Translations under genes and position numbers: made by a program
Notes under the pieces: model-generated
The model's database searches: none
Told to the model about the DNA's origin: nothing
What the model saw: the letters and a program-made list of their open reading frames with translations, nothing else
Shown here: in pieces, positions 17,416-28,168 of the stretch
Layout of the letters: each line of letters starts with the position of its first letter
Numbering within the stretch: position 1 is the stretch's first letter
Source: Hansschlegelia zhihuaiae
GTDB taxonomy: Bacteria > Pseudomonadota > Alphaproteobacteria > Rhizobiales > Methylopilaceae
Length of the DNA stretch: 39,270 nucleotides
Direction: 5' to 3'
NCBI RefSeq assembly: GCF_004103825.1
Contig: NZ_RYFI01000003.1
Span: 145,221 to 184,490, forward strand

Positions 17416-19697
17416 TCGTCCGGAGACGCCGCGGCCTCCGGGTCGTCGGTCGGATCGACGGGCGGATCGGCGGTCGTGCGGGCCGTCGCTGCGGCGGGCC
17501 GCGGAGCGAACATCAGGCGCAGGGCGTCATCGGGCGGAGCCCCGGCCGCGCGGGAGCCGGTCCAGGGCCGGACGCCGGACGGGTCGCGCGCGGCGACGGC
17601 GGAGAAGGACGCCCCGTCCCGGGTGAGGCTGAGCGCTCCGGTCGCGGTCAGCGTGGCCCGATCGACCACGGCGGCGTGTTCCGAACAGGCCGCAGGCGCC
17701 GCAAGCGGCGTCACCACCAGGGCGGCGCGGCGGCAGTCCTCGTCGAAGGCGCGGGCGTCGAGGACGAGCGACACGATCCTGCCGCCGGCGAGCGGGGCGA
17801 CGCAGCCATAGGGGTCGCACCGCGCCGAGGCCGCCTTCCCTGCAGGCGCAGCGTCGGCCGCGAGCCAGACGCGCGACGCGAAGGCCGACGGACGGGCGCC
17901 GGCGAGCATGAGCCGACCGTCCGGTCCGCGTGCGGCGAGCGAACGGCCGGAACGGTCGATCACGACGTCCGGCCGTGTCGGAAAGACTGCGAGCAAGAGC
18001 GCGGCCGCCAGTATCGGGACGGAGGCCCAGCGCAGCGCCGTGCGCCACAGGCAGAGCCAGGCGAGCCCGAAGGCGAACAGGACGAGCGCCGCCTCCCCGA
18101 AGGCAAGGATGAAGCGCTCGGACCCCGGCCATGACGCGACGGCGCGAGCGATCTCCAGCACGCCCTTCAGCCCGAGCCCCATCAGCCCCCACCACGGCCC
18201 GTCGAGCCCAAGCGGCGCGAAGGCGAGGCCCCCAACGACCGCGGGCATCACGATCAGGCTCAGGAGCGGCGTCGCGAGCGCGTTGCCGGCGAGCGCGTAA
18301 GGGGTGACGCGGTGGAAGTGGTAGGCCGCGAACGGCGCGGTCGCGAGGCCGGCGATCAGGGTGGTGGCCACCGCGATCGTGGCCGCCGTCGCGACGACCC
18401 GGAGGGCGCGCGCCCATCCGGTCTCGGGCCGCGGGTCCGCCGGCCTGTCGCGCCGCGCCTCGAACCAGGCGAGCAGCGCCGCCACCGCCGCGAACGACAT
18501 CTGGAAGCTCGGGCCGAGCATCGCCTCGGGCGAGAGCGCGAGCACGACCAATGCCGCGAGCGCCAGGTTGCGGGGCGCGAGCGCCGGCCGACCGACCAGC
18601 ACTGCGCAGAGCGCGATCGCGATCATGATCCAGGAGCGCTGGGTCGCGACCTCCGCGCCCGACAGCGCGAGATAGAAGGTCGCGCCGCCGAGCGCCGCGG
18701 CCGCCGCGATCGCCTTGACCGGCCAGCGCAGCGCCGCTGCGGGGACGAGCGCAAGCGCCGCGCGCACGACCCAAAAGACCGTGCCGGCGATCAGCGCCAT
18801 GTGCAGGCCGGAGATCGACAGGATGTGGGCGAGGCCCGCGGCCCGGAGATCGTCCTCGGTCGATTGCGGGATCGGCCCCTGGACGCCGGTGACGAGGGCC
18901 GCCGCCACCGCGCCCTCGGGTCCGCTGATCGAGGACGAAACCCTCGCCGTCAGCCGCTCCCTCAGCCGCTGGAGCGCCGCGTCAAACCCTTGCGCGTCGG
19001 CCGGCCCGAGGTTCCGGACGTTTTTCGGCGCGAAGGCTGTCGCGCCGATCCTTTCGAAGAAGGCGACGCGCGCGAAGTCGTAGCCGCCCGGACGCACCGG
19101 CCCCTCGGGCGGCCGCCAATAGGCCTCCAGCGAAACGCGGTCTCCCGCGGTCAGCGCAGGAGCGGCCCCCATCGTGACGCGCGCCTTTCCGGGTCGCTCG
19201 CCCTTCCCGAGCGCCCCGAAGCGCTCGACCGCGAGGGTCACGCGGCGGCGGCCCGCGGCGCGGGGCTCGACGAGCAGCACCCGCCCCGTGACCTCGGCGC
19301 GCATTCCGCGCGACAGGACGGGCGCCTCGGCGCGCACGGTCGCGAGCTTGGCGGCGAGGAAGCCGCCCGCGGCTGCGGCGAGCGCGAGCACAAGGCCGAG
19401 CGCCACGAAGCGCCTGCGCGCGGCCGCGACCCCAAGGCAGGCCAACCCGAAGGCGCCGACCGCGGCCCAAAGCGCGGGCTCCCGCGCGGCCGCGAAATAG
19501 ATCGCGACGCCGATCCCGAAGGCGACAGGCGTCCAGAGCGCCGGACGGCCGAGATCGGTCTCTTCGGCCAGTCTTGCGCGGAGCCAGGCCTGCAGGCGGT
19601 CGAGCAGCGGGCGCAGCCGGGGAACAGCCGCCGTCGCGGCGGGCAGCGTCGCGGCCCGCCCGTCCCGTCTCCTTCGCGGTTCGGGGGCGCTCGCCAT
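17409..19697 (-). CDS. comEC: ComEC/Rec2-family DNA uptake protein with degenerate C-terminal domain
   Basis: 762 aa from the ATG at 19697. An N-terminal hydrophobic pair and DUF4131-like domain (residues about 50-220, with [12 protein letters not shown] and [20 protein letters not shown]) precede the Competence domain. That domain is recognised by [19 protein letters not shown], many membrane segments, and [20 protein letters not shown]. After about residue 590 comes a metallo-beta-lactamase-like region ([20 protein letters not shown] and onward) that lacks any HxHxDH motif, so nuclease activity is unlikely. ComEC forms the inner-membrane channel for single-stranded DNA in natural transformation; alphaproteobacteria often keep it without proven competence. 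Divergent from gltX by 97 bp. Confidence 0.88.
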   Translation of the reverse strand: MASAPEPRRRRDGRAATLPAATAAVPRLRPLLDRLQAWLRARLAEETDLGRPALWTPVAFGIGVAIYFAAAREPALWAAVGAFGLACLGVAAARRRFVALGLVLALAAAAGGFLAAKLATVRAEAPVLSRGMRAEVTGRVLLVEPRAAGRRRVTLAVERFGALGKGERPGKARVTMGAAPALTAGDRVSLEAYWRPPEGPVRPGGYDFARVAFFERIGATAFAPKNVRNLGPADAQGFDAALQRLRERLTARVSSSISGPEGAVAAALVTGVQGPIPQSTEDDLRAAGLAHILSISGLHMALIAGTVFWVVRAALALVPAAALRWPVKAIAAAAALGGATFYLALSGAEVATQRSWIMIAIALCAVLVGRPALAPRNLALAALVVLALSPEAMLGPSFQMSFAAVAALLAWFEARRDRPADPRPETGWARALRVVATAATIAVATTLIAGLATAPFAAYHFHRVTPYALAGNALATPLLSLIVMPAVVGGLAFAPLGLDGPWWGLMGLGLKGVLEIARAVASWPGSERFILAFGEAALVLFAFGLAWLCLWRTALRWASVPILAAALLLAVFPTRPDVVIDRSGRSLAARGPDGRLMLAGARPSAFASRVWLAADAAPAGKAASARCDPYGCVAPLAGGRIVSLVLDARAFDEDCRRAALVVTPLAAPAACSEHAAVVDRATLTATGALSLTRDGASFSAVAARDPSGVRPWTGSRAAGAPPDDALRLMFAPRPAAATARTTADPPVDPTDDPEAAASPDDQ

Positions 19698-19794
19698 CCC
19701 GTCTTTTCCCCGTCGGCGCCTGCATGCTACGAGGAGCGCGCCCGCGCGCATAGCGGCCGCGCCCCGCAACCCTCCGAGAGACCGACCTTCGACC

Positions 19795-21234
19795 GTGACC
19801 GAGACCGTCGTCACCCGTTTCGCGCCGTCGCCCACCGGCTTCCTGCACATCGGAGGCGCGCGCACGGCCCTCTTCAACTGGCTGTTCGCCAAGGCCCAGG
19901 GCGGCAAGATGCTGCTCCGGATCGAGGACACTGACCGCGCGCGCTCGACCGAGGCGGCGATCGCCGCGATCCTCGACGGGCTGCAATGGCTCGGCCTCGA
20001 CTGGGACGGCGAGCCGACCTTCCAGTTCGCGCGCGCCGACCGTCACCGCGAAGCCGTCGAGCAGATGCTGGCCGCCGGCCGGGCCTATCGCTGCTATGCG
20101 AGCGCCGAGGAGCTCGAGCAGATGCGCGCGACCGCGCAGGCCGAAGGGCGCCCCCCCCGCTATGACGGCCGCTGGCGCGACCGGCCGGCCTCCGAGGCGC
20201 CCGAAGGCCGCGCTCCGGCGATCCGCCTCAAGGCGCCGACCGAGGGCGAGACGGTGATCGACGATCTCGTGCAGGGCCGCGTCGTGATACCCAACAAGGA
20301 CCTCGACGACCTCGTGCTGCTGCGCTCGGACGGCACGCCGACCTACATGCTCGCCGTCGTGGTGGACGATCACGACATGGGCGTCACCCATGTGATCCGC
20401 GGGGTCGACCATCTGACCAACGCCGCCCGCCAGACGCAGATCTACGAGGCGATGGGCTGGGCTGTCCCGAAGATGGCCCATATCCCGCTGATCCACGGGC
20501 CGGATGGCGCAAAACTCTCCAAGCGCCACGGCGCGCTGGGCGTCGAGGCCTATCGCGAGATGGGGTTCCTGCCGGCGGCGCTGCGCAACTATCTCGCGCG
20601 GCTCGGCTGGAGCCATGGCGACGACGAGATCTTCTCGACCGAGCAGGCGGTCGCCTGGTTCGACATCGGCTCGGTCGGGCGTTCGGCCGCGCGGTTCGAC
20701 CTCCTCAAGCTGCAGAACCTCAACGGCCATTACATGCGCGACACCCCGGACGACGAGCTGATGGCGGCGCTGAAGACCGCTCTGCCCCACCTGCCCGGCG
20801 GCCCGGACTTCTCCGCCCGACTCGACGCCTCCGGCCGCTGGGAGGCGTTTCGCCTTGCGCTTCCCGGCCTGAAGGAGCGTGCGAAGACGTTGGTCGAACT
20901 CGTCGACGGCGCACGGTTCCTGATCGACGAGCGGCCGCTCGCGGTCGAGCCGGCGGCCGCCGGGCTGCTGACCTCCGACGCGCGAGACCTGCTCGCGCGG
21001 CTCTCCGAGCGTCTCTCGGCGCTGGAGCCATGGACGGCCGAGGGCGCGGAGGCCGTGGTGCGGGCCGTGGCGGACGACGCCGGCGTCAAGCTCGGCGCCC
21101 TCGCCCAGCCGCTCCGGGCGGCGCTCACCGGCCGCAAGACCTCGCCCGGCATCTTCGACGTGCTGGTCGCGCTCGGCCGCGAGGAAAGCCTCGGCCGGAT
21201 CGAAGACCAGGCCTCGCCGCCGCGCGCGGCCTGA
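19795..21234 (+). CDS. gltX: glutamyl-tRNA synthetase
   Basis: 479 aa. Class I motifs are [20 protein letters not shown] (HIGH as HIGG) and [13 protein letters not shown] (KMSKS as KLSKR). [17 protein letters not shown] and the [18 protein letters not shown] block are typical of GluRS. The C-terminal helical part (about residue 330 on) binds the anticodon. It charges tRNA-Glu, possibly also tRNA-Gln if the organism uses the GatCAB route. The start is GTG at 19795. Its length and motifs do not tell which GluRS subtype it is. Confidence 0.97.
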   Translation: MTETVVTRFAPSPTGFLHIGGARTALFNWLFAKAQGGKMLLRIEDTDRARSTEAAIAAILDGLQWLGLDWDGEPTFQFARADRHREAVEQMLAAGRAYRCYASAEELEQMRATAQAEGRPPRYDGRWRDRPASEAPEGRAPAIRLKAPTEGETVIDDLVQGRVVIPNKDLDDLVLLRSDGTPTYMLAVVVDDHDMGVTHVIRGVDHLTNAARQTQIYEAMGWAVPKMAHIPLIHGPDGAKLSKRHGALGVEAYREMGFLPAALRNYLARLGWSHGDDEIFSTEQAVAWFDIGSVGRSAARFDLLKLQNLNGHYMRDTPDDELMAALKTALPHLPGGPDFSARLDASGRWEAFRLALPGLKERAKTLVELVDGARFLIDERPLAVEPAAAGLLTSDARDLLARLSERLSALEPWTAEGAEAVVRAVADDAGVKLGALAQPLRAALTGRKTSPGIFDVLVALGREESLGRIEDQASPPRAA

Positions 21235-21390
21235 CGTCTCACGGGCTCGCCGCGGCGCCTGCGAGCCCTAGTTTGCGCTGCAACAATAGTCGTATAGGGT
21301 CACGTCAACCATCTCCCGGTCGCCCGCCTGACAGGGCGGCGCTCGCCGGTCGAATGGCGTGACCGCACTCGAAGCGAAGGGGTATGGCGC

Positions 21391-22728
<1,338 letters not shown>

Positions 22729-22738
22729 ACGGCTCCCG

Positions 22739-22762
22739 CGCGGCGGCCCCTTGGCCGCCGCG
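22739..22762. terminator. hairpin between convergent gltA and fabZ
   Basis: CGCGGCGGCC and GGCCGCCGCG are perfect 10-bp arms around a CCTT loop, 10 nt after the gltA stop and 20 nt from the fabZ stop. It is symmetric and could act in both directions, though no T-run follows on either strand. Confidence 0.6.
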
Positions 22763-22782
22763 GCCGCACTTCTACGACCGCG

Positions 22783-23304
22783 TCAATTGTCGACGATCAT
22801 CGCCGACAGTTCGGCCTCGCAGACGGTCTTGCCGTCGACTTTCGCCTCGCCGCGGAACCACCACATGTTGGCGCGCTTCTTGATGCGCGTCATGTGGAAG
22901 CGGACGACGTCCCCCGGCGTGACGGGCTTCCTGAACTTCGCCTTGTCGATCGTCATGAAATAGACGATGCGCGGCGTTCCCGGCGCCGTGCGGGCGGCCA
23001 CGCACATGGCCCCGGCCGTCTGCGCCATGCCCTCGATCAACAGCACGCCAGGCATCACGGGCGTTCCCGGAAAGTGGCCCTGGAACTGAGGTTCGTTGAA
23101 CGTCACGTTCTTGATGCCGACGCCGCTTTCGTCGCCCTTCATATCGACGATGCGGTCGACGAGCAGAAAGGGGTAGCGGTGCGGCAGATAGGACATGATG
23201 GCGGCGATGTCCGCCGAACTCAGGCCGGACGGCGCGGTCTGCTCGGCCGGGGAGTCGACTGCGGAAGGATCAGCGGGCGTATAGTGAGCGGTGTCGTCTG
23301 TCAT
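22783..23304 (-). CDS. fabZ: 3-hydroxyacyl-ACP dehydratase
   Basis: 173 aa. After a polar N-terminal extension of about 30 residues, the hotdog core has [20 protein letters not shown] with the catalytic His ([10 protein letters not shown]), [20 protein letters not shown] and [16 protein letters not shown] with the catalytic Glu, then [18 protein letters not shown]. FabZ dehydrates 3-hydroxyacyl-ACP in fatty acid elongation, in the cytoplasm. Its ATG overlaps the lpxD-like stop by 4 nt (ATGA), so fabZ translation probably depends on ribosomes finishing that gene. In most Hyphomicrobiales lpxA, lpxI and lpxB follow; here gltA follows directly. Confidence 0.96.
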   Translation of the reverse strand: MTDDTAHYTPADPSAVDSPAEQTAPSGLSSADIAAIMSYLPHRYPFLLVDRIVDMKGDESGVGIKNVTFNEPQFQGHFPGTPVMPGVLLIEGMAQTAGAMCVAARTAPGTPRIVYFMTIDKAKFRKPVTPGDVVRFHMTRIKKRANMWWFRGEAKVDGKTVCEAELSAMIVDN

Positions 23305-24254
23305 TCCGGTGCGTCCTCGGACGCGTCGGCTGGCCGTTCGGCCTCCGACGCTGTTATGCGAAGGGCGCCGTCTGCGCGGCGCCTTTGACGATCTGAGCCG
23401 GCCCTGAGGCCGAGCGACGAGAAGTCCGCGACCATCGAGCCCGCCCCAAGCGCATGATGGGCGAAGATCACGCAGCATCGACCGATCATGGCGTCCGGGC
23501 CGACATTCGCCAGGGCGCCGATGCGGGTCGCCTCGCCGACCACCGTATCGCCGATGCGTCCGCGGGCGACAGTCGCGTTCGGGCCGATCTCGACCCCGTC
23601 CTGGAGGACGACCCGACCGAGAAGAGGCAACGCGCCTTCGAGCCGGGCGTCCGCGCCGTCGCCATGGCCGACGGCGGCGCCGGCATGGATCACGACCCGG
23701 TCGCCAATCAAGGCGTTGGCGACCGTGGCGCCCGGCCCGATCGCGCTGTCGCGGCCGAGCCGCACCCCGGCGCCGATCACCACGTTCGCGCCGACGATCG
23801 CGCCGCGTCCGATCTCGGCGCCCGGGCCGATGACGGCGCCGGGGTCCACCGAGACATCCGGCTCGAGCCGCGCCTCGGGATGGACCGACGCGCCCGGCGC
23901 AACACCTGCTCCGAACAGAGCTTGCGGACGCGCCGCAGCCGGAAACAGCGCGCCTGCGACCCGCGCGAAGGCGCGGCCCGGCTCGTCGCTGACCAGCGCG
24001 ATCGAAGACTCTGGCGCGAGCGCCGCGAAGCGCGGCGCGACGAGGCAGGCGCCGGCGGCGCTGGCCGCGAGCGCATCCGCGTCTCTTTCGTCTTCCGCAT
24101 AGGCGATTTCGGAGGGCCCGGCCCAGTCCAGCGCGGCGACGCCCGTGATCGAGACCAGGCGATCCGCGTCGCCCGCGACGACCGCGCCGGTGATCTCGAT
24201 CAGGCGGACCAGATCGAGCGGTTCCGGCTCGTGGTGGAAGCGGGGTCCGGTCAT
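23301..24254 (-). CDS. degenerate LpxD-like hexapeptide acyltransferase homologue
   Basis: 317 aa. Residues 10-105 match the LpxD N-terminal uridine-binding domain ([37 protein letters not shown]). Residues 117-285 are a left-handed beta-helix of hexapeptide repeats ([40 protein letters not shown]). Several LpxD landmarks are altered: the GFGF block is replaced by [19 protein letters not shown] is NATVARG, and the catalytic His of QIxHNV is Pro253 in [10 protein letters not shown]. After LGLRAG (residue 286) the last coils and the C-terminal helices are missing and replaced by an Arg/Ala/Glu-rich tail. True LpxD N-acylates UDP-3-O-acyl-glucosamine; this protein probably cannot. It may have a new role, or survive because fabZ is translationally coupled to it. 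The ORF is intact, so it is not called a pseudogene. Confidence 0.8.
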   Translation of the reverse strand: MTGPRFHHEPEPLDLVRLIEITGAVVAGDADRLVSITGVAALDWAGPSEIAYAEDERDADALAASAAGACLVAPRFAALAPESSIALVSDEPGRAFARVAGALFPAAARPQALFGAGVAPGASVHPEARLEPDVSVDPGAVIGPGAEIGRGAIVGANVVIGAGVRLGRDSAIGPGATVANALIGDRVVIHAGAAVGHGDGADARLEGALPLLGRVVLQDGVEIGPNATVARGRIGDTVVGEATRIGALANVGPDAMIGRCCVIFAHHALGAGSMVADFSSLGLRAGSDRQRRRADGALRITASEAERPADASEDAPE

Positions 24255-24287
24255 CGCTCTCGCGGGATTGGCGCCGCGGACGCGAAG

Positions 24288-24316
24288 CGGGCGGCGGATG
24301 GAACGTCCGCCGCCCG
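24288..24316 (-). terminator. strong hairpin between bamA and the lpxD-like gene
   Basis: CGGGCGGCGGA and TCCGCCGCCCG form perfect 11-bp arms with a 7-nt loop in the 97-bp gap after bamA. Without a T-run in the direction of transcription it may be an attenuator, an mRNA-stabilising 3' end for bamA, or a Rho-assisted terminator. Confidence 0.5.
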
Positions 24317-24351
24317 ATTACGAAATTTTCGCCGAAGTCGAAAGGGTTGTC

Positions 24352-26787
24352 TTAGAAGCGCGTGCCGCCCGAGAACCGGAACAGCTGGGTTTCGTCGTAC
24401 TTCTCCTTGCTCAGGACCTTCGCGAAGTCGAACCGGATCGGTCCGAGAGGCGAGTTCCAGAGCAGCGAGGCACCGACCGAGGAGCGAATCTTCTTGCTGT
24501 CCTTGGCGTTGACGTAGAGTTCGCGCGGGTTGCCGAGCCGGCCGTCGACCGTGATGCTGTCGACGCCCTCATAGTTGAACACCGTGCCGGCGTCCGCGAA
24601 CAACGCACCCTTCAGGCCGATCTCCTTCGGCAGACCGAAGATCGGGAACTGCATCTCGGCGCTGCCGCCGAAATAGGTGGTGCCGCCGAGCGGATCGTCG
24701 TTCGGGCTGCCCCTGAACAACTTGCTCGTGCCGACGTCGCGCGGACCGAAGCCTTGCGGCTCGAAGCCGCGGACAAGGTCCGGACCGCCGGGGAAGTGGT
24801 CGAGGATGCGGAGATCGTCGCTGCCGAACGCCACCACGTGGCCGCCCTGGACGCGCAGCATGCCGATGATGTTCTCCCATCCGAGCGGATGGTAGTATCG
24901 GCCGTCGAAGGTGGTGCGGAAGAACTTCGCGTCGCCGCCAAGACCCGCGACGTCGCCCTTAAGTTCGGCGTAGGTGCCGAGCGTCGGCGCCTGCGGATTG
25001 TCGAGATCGTTGTAGATCAGCGACAGGCCCGCGAGCGACGTCATCGTCTTGCCTTCCGCCTCGAAGATCGCGGCGGACGCGCGATCGTCGTTCGCGACGC
25101 GAGCCGGAGGCGGATTCGAGGTCTTGACCGTGATGCGGCTGAACTCGCTCGGGATCTTCAGATCCTGCTGGTAGAGCTGGTAGCGCGTGCCGAGCGTGAA
25201 CTCCTCGGTGATCGGCAGCCCGAAGCGGAGGCCGCCGCCATAGGTGTCGAGCTCGTAAGAGGTGTAGTCGGTCTCGTCGCGCTGTTTCACATAGGCGTCG
25301 ACGCCGGCCGACACCCGGCTGCCGAGGAAGTACGGCTCGGTGAACGAGAAGTCGAAGCCCGAGACATTCTGGCCGAACTGCGCGGCGATGCGGGCGTACT
25401 GCCCGCGGCCAAGGAAGTTGCGCTCGCCGAGCGCGACCTCGCCGATCATGCCGTCCTGGCTCGAATAGCCACCCGCCACCGAGAATTCGCCGGTCGCCTG
25501 ATCCTCGACGTCCACATTCACGATGACGCGGTCGGGCGACGAGCCGGGCTCGGTCGAAATCTTCACGTTCTTAAAGAAGCCGAGCGCCTTCAGGCGCCGC
25601 TCCGCGCGGTCGATGAAAATCTGATTGTAGGCGTCGCCTTCGCCGATGTCGAACTCGCGGCGCACCACGTAGTCGCGCGTGCGCGTGTTGCCGCGGACGT
25701 TGATGCGCTCGACATAGACCCGCGCGCCCTCCTCGACCACATAGGTCACGCCGATCGTCTGGTCGGACATGTTGCGGTCGCCGCGCGGGCGAACCTGCGC
25801 GAATGCGTAGCCGCGCGAGGCGAGGTCGAGCGACATAGCCTCGACGGACTTGTCGATGTCCTGCGCGCTATAGGTCGAGCCGGAGCTCGACTTGATCTTG
25901 CCGCGCAGCGTCGCGGCGTCGACGTCGGGAACGCTCGACTCCACGTCGACCGCGCCGAAGCGGTACTTCTGGCCTTCCTCGACGGCGATGTTGAGCGTGA
26001 AGGCGTTGGTGCCCTGGTCGAGCGCAGCGTTGGCCGAAACCACGCGGAAGTCGGCGTAGCCGTGGTTCAGGTAGAACTTGCGCAGCAGCTCGAGATCGGC
26101 GTTGACGCGGTCCGGATCGTAGACGTCGGAGGTCTTCAGCCAGCTCAGCCAGTTCGATTCGGTGGTCGTCATCTGGTCGCGCAGCGTGCCGTCCGAGAAC
26201 GCGTCGTTGCCCTCGAAATTGATCGACGAAATCTTGGTCTTCTCGCCCTCGTTGATTTCGAAGACGAGGTCGACGCGGCCGCTCGGCTGGTCGATGGTCT
26301 TGGGCGAAACCGTGACCTCATAGCGCCCGGAGCGGCGGTAGATGTCCTGGATGCGCTGCGCGTCGGCCTGCACCACCGCGGGGTTGAACGGGCCGCGCGG
26401 CTTGGACTGCGTCTCGGATTCGAGCACCGAGTCCTTGATCTTGCTGTTGCCCTCGAAGGCGACGCGGTTGAGGACCTGGTTCTCGCTGACCGTGACCACG
26501 ATGCCGCCGCCGGCGCGCGCTACGCGCACGTCGGAGAACAGGCCGCTGGCGTAGAGGCCGCGGATGCCTTCGTCGATGGTCGCTTGGGTCAGCGGGCCGC
26601 GGCCCGTGAAGTAGGAGCGGACCGTCTCGGCGTCGACGCGCTGGTTGCCGCGCACCGTGATTCCGCCGCTCTGCGCAAACGCCTTCGTGGCCCCGGGCGC
26701 CCCAAGAGGCGCACCCGCCGTAATCGCTCCGATGGCGACCGACGACGCGAGCGCAAGCCGCCCAACCACTCGAACCATACGCATCAT
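24352..26787 (-). CDS. bamA: outer membrane assembly factor BamA
   Basis: 811 aa from the ATG at 26787. The signal peptide is LALASSVAIGAITAGAPLGA up to about FAQS. Five POTRA domains follow (starting ITVRGNQRVDAETVRSYF; later INFEGNDAFSDGTLRDQM and INVRGNTRTRDYVVRREFDI), then the 16-strand barrel with LVRGFEPQGFGPRD, the VRGF motif of loop 6, and a C-terminal strand ending in Phe (FSGGTRF). BamA inserts outer-membrane proteins. A GTG at 26814 preceded by GGAGG is a serious alternative start that would add nine residues. It lies downstream of rseP with about 150-175 bp between, enough for its own promoter. Confidence 0.97.
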   Translation of the reverse strand: MMRMVRVVGRLALASSVAIGAITAGAPLGAPGATKAFAQSGGITVRGNQRVDAETVRSYFTGRGPLTQATIDEGIRGLYASGLFSDVRVARAGGGIVVTVSENQVLNRVAFEGNSKIKDSVLESETQSKPRGPFNPAVVQADAQRIQDIYRRSGRYEVTVSPKTIDQPSGRVDLVFEINEGEKTKISSINFEGNDAFSDGTLRDQMTTTESNWLSWLKTSDVYDPDRVNADLELLRKFYLNHGYADFRVVSANAALDQGTNAFTLNIAVEEGQKYRFGAVDVESSVPDVDAATLRGKIKSSSGSTYSAQDIDKSVEAMSLDLASRGYAFAQVRPRGDRNMSDQTIGVTYVVEEGARVYVERINVRGNTRTRDYVVRREFDIGEGDAYNQIFIDRAERRLKALGFFKNVKISTEPGSSPDRVIVNVDVEDQATGEFSVAGGYSSQDGMIGEVALGERNFLGRGQYARIAAQFGQNVSGFDFSFTEPYFLGSRVSAGVDAYVKQRDETDYTSYELDTYGGGLRFGLPITEEFTLGTRYQLYQQDLKIPSEFSRITVKTSNPPPARVANDDRASAAIFEAEGKTMTSLAGLSLIYNDLDNPQAPTLGTYAELKGDVAGLGGDAKFFRTTFDGRYYHPLGWENIIGMLRVQGGHVVAFGSDDLRILDHFPGGPDLVRGFEPQGFGPRDVGTSKLFRGSPNDDPLGGTTYFGGSAEMQFPIFGLPKEIGLKGALFADAGTVFNYEGVDSITVDGRLGNPRELYVNAKDSKKIRSSVGASLLWNSPLGPIRFDFAKVLSKEKYDETQLFRFSGGTRF

Positions 26788-26962
26788 AGGCAGACGGACC
26801 CCCGTGCCGTTCACCGCGCCTCCGCAACCGTCAAGAACGGCGTGAATACGCGGGGCGACCCCGTCCGCTTCTATAGAACTTTGACGCACGTGCAAACTCG
26901 CTACTCAACGCCGGCACGACGTTTGGACCGACCCGTTGCGAGTCGGCCACGCCGTCCGTTTT

Positions 26963-28111
26963 TCAGCCTAGAGTCGAAAGGTGAACGATGTCGTTCCAAG
27001 TCGCGAAAATCATCAGCATGAGCACCAGCGCGAGGCCGATGCGCATGCCGATTTCCTGGGCCCTGGCGCCGAGCGGCCGGCCCCGAAGGGCCTCGATCGC
27101 GTAGAATAGCAGGTGTCCGCCGTCGAGCAGCGGGATCGGCACCAGGTTGAGGAGCCCGATCGAGACCGAAAGGATCGCGGCGAGCGACAGGAGCGCGACG
27201 AAGCCGAGCGTGGCGAAGTCGCCCGACGTCTTGGCGATGCGGATCGGACCGCCGATCTGGTCGGCCGATTCCCGCCCGACCACGAGGCGCCCGAGATAGG
27301 CTCCCGTCCGCGTCACCTGAAACCAGGTCTCCTCCGCACCTGCGACCAGCGCCTCCAAAGGTCCGAAGCGCTCCATGCGCACGGAATCGGGATTGGTCGC
27401 GCGGCTGATTCCGAGCAGGCCGATCCTGAGCTTGTTGCCGAAGGCGTCGGTGATCGCGCGGAGACGGGGCGTGGCCGTCAGATCGACGCGGGCGCCGCCA
27501 CGCTCGACCGTCACCTTCATGGTCCGGTCGGCGCTCTGCTCCACGATCCGCTGCATGTCGCCGAAGGTCGCGATCTTGCCGCCGTCGATCGCGACCACGA
27601 GGTCGCCGGGCTGGAAGCCCGCGGCTTCGGCGGCGCTGCCCGGCTCGACCTTGTCCACCACGGCGTCGGTCGCCGGACGGCCGACGGTCAGGAAAATGCC
27701 GGCGAATATCGCGATCGCCAGCAGGAAGTTGGCGAGTGGCCCGGCCGCGACGATCGCGGCCCGAGCAGGCAACGGCGCGAAGAAGAAACTCGACCGCCGT
27801 TCCTCGGGACTCATCCGTTCCAGAGCATCGACGTCGGGCGCCCCCGCGGCGTTCTCATCGCCAGCGAAGCGCACATAACCGCCGAGCGGGATCGCCGCGA
27901 GCCGCCAGCGGGTGCCGTGCCGGTCGTCCCATCCGAAGAGTTCAGGGCCGAAGCCGATCGAGAACGCCAGCACCTTCACGCCGGTCCAGCGTGCGACCAG
28001 GAAATGGCCGAGCTCGTGAAAGAAGATCACGAGGGTCAGCACGAACAGGAAGGGGACAAGGTAGGCCGCGGCCGACCAGCCGGCGCCGAAGATTTCATTC
28101 ACGAACGACAT
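26963..28111 (-). CDS. rseP: site-2 intramembrane metalloprotease RseP
   Basis: 382 aa. The zinc motif HELGH is His32-Glu33 to His36 within the first membrane segment (LTLVIFFHELGHFLVARWTG). One PDZ domain lies at about 130-210 (VDKVEPGSAAEAAGFQPGDL). The third metal ligand motif is LLNLVPIPLLDGGHLLFY in the C-terminal membrane part. RseP cuts anti-sigma factors and remnant signal peptides in the inner membrane. It stands between dxr and bamA in the usual order, all read from right to left. Confidence 0.96.
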   Translation of the reverse strand: MSFVNEIFGAGWSAAAYLVPFLFVLTLVIFFHELGHFLVARWTGVKVLAFSIGFGPELFGWDDRHGTRWRLAAIPLGGYVRFAGDENAAGAPDVDALERMSPEERRSSFFFAPLPARAAIVAAGPLANFLLAIAIFAGIFLTVGRPATDAVVDKVEPGSAAEAAGFQPGDLVVAIDGGKIATFGDMQRIVEQSADRTMKVTVERGGARVDLTATPRLRAITDAFGNKLRIGLLGISRATNPDSVRMERFGPLEALVAGAEETWFQVTRTGAYLGRLVVGRESADQIGGPIRIAKTSGDFATLGFVALLSLAAILSVSIGLLNLVPIPLLDGGHLLFYAIEALRGRPLGARAQEIGMRIGLALVLMLMIFATWNDIVHLSTLG

Positions 28112-28168
28112 ATCCGTCCTCTCGGCCCCGGCGGCGCGTCTCGAAGCGCGCCCGCGCCAAGGCTTTCC

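Noticed and set aside
21235-21390. Promoter of gltA
   Set aside because: TTGCGC and TATAGG elements are visible but only 14 nt apart, which is too short for a standard promoter, so none was called.
23301-23478. Frameshift as explanation for the abnormal end of the lpxD-like protein
   Set aside because: I translated all three minus-strand frames up to the fabZ start. None carries the missing hexapeptide coils or C-terminal helices, and fewer than 40 codons remain before fabZ, so a deletion fits better.
24145-27021. A 958-codon open frame on the plus strand opposite bamA and the lpxD-like gene
   Set aside because: Same reason: composition-driven antisense frame, no motif, while bamA is fully recognisable on the minus strand.
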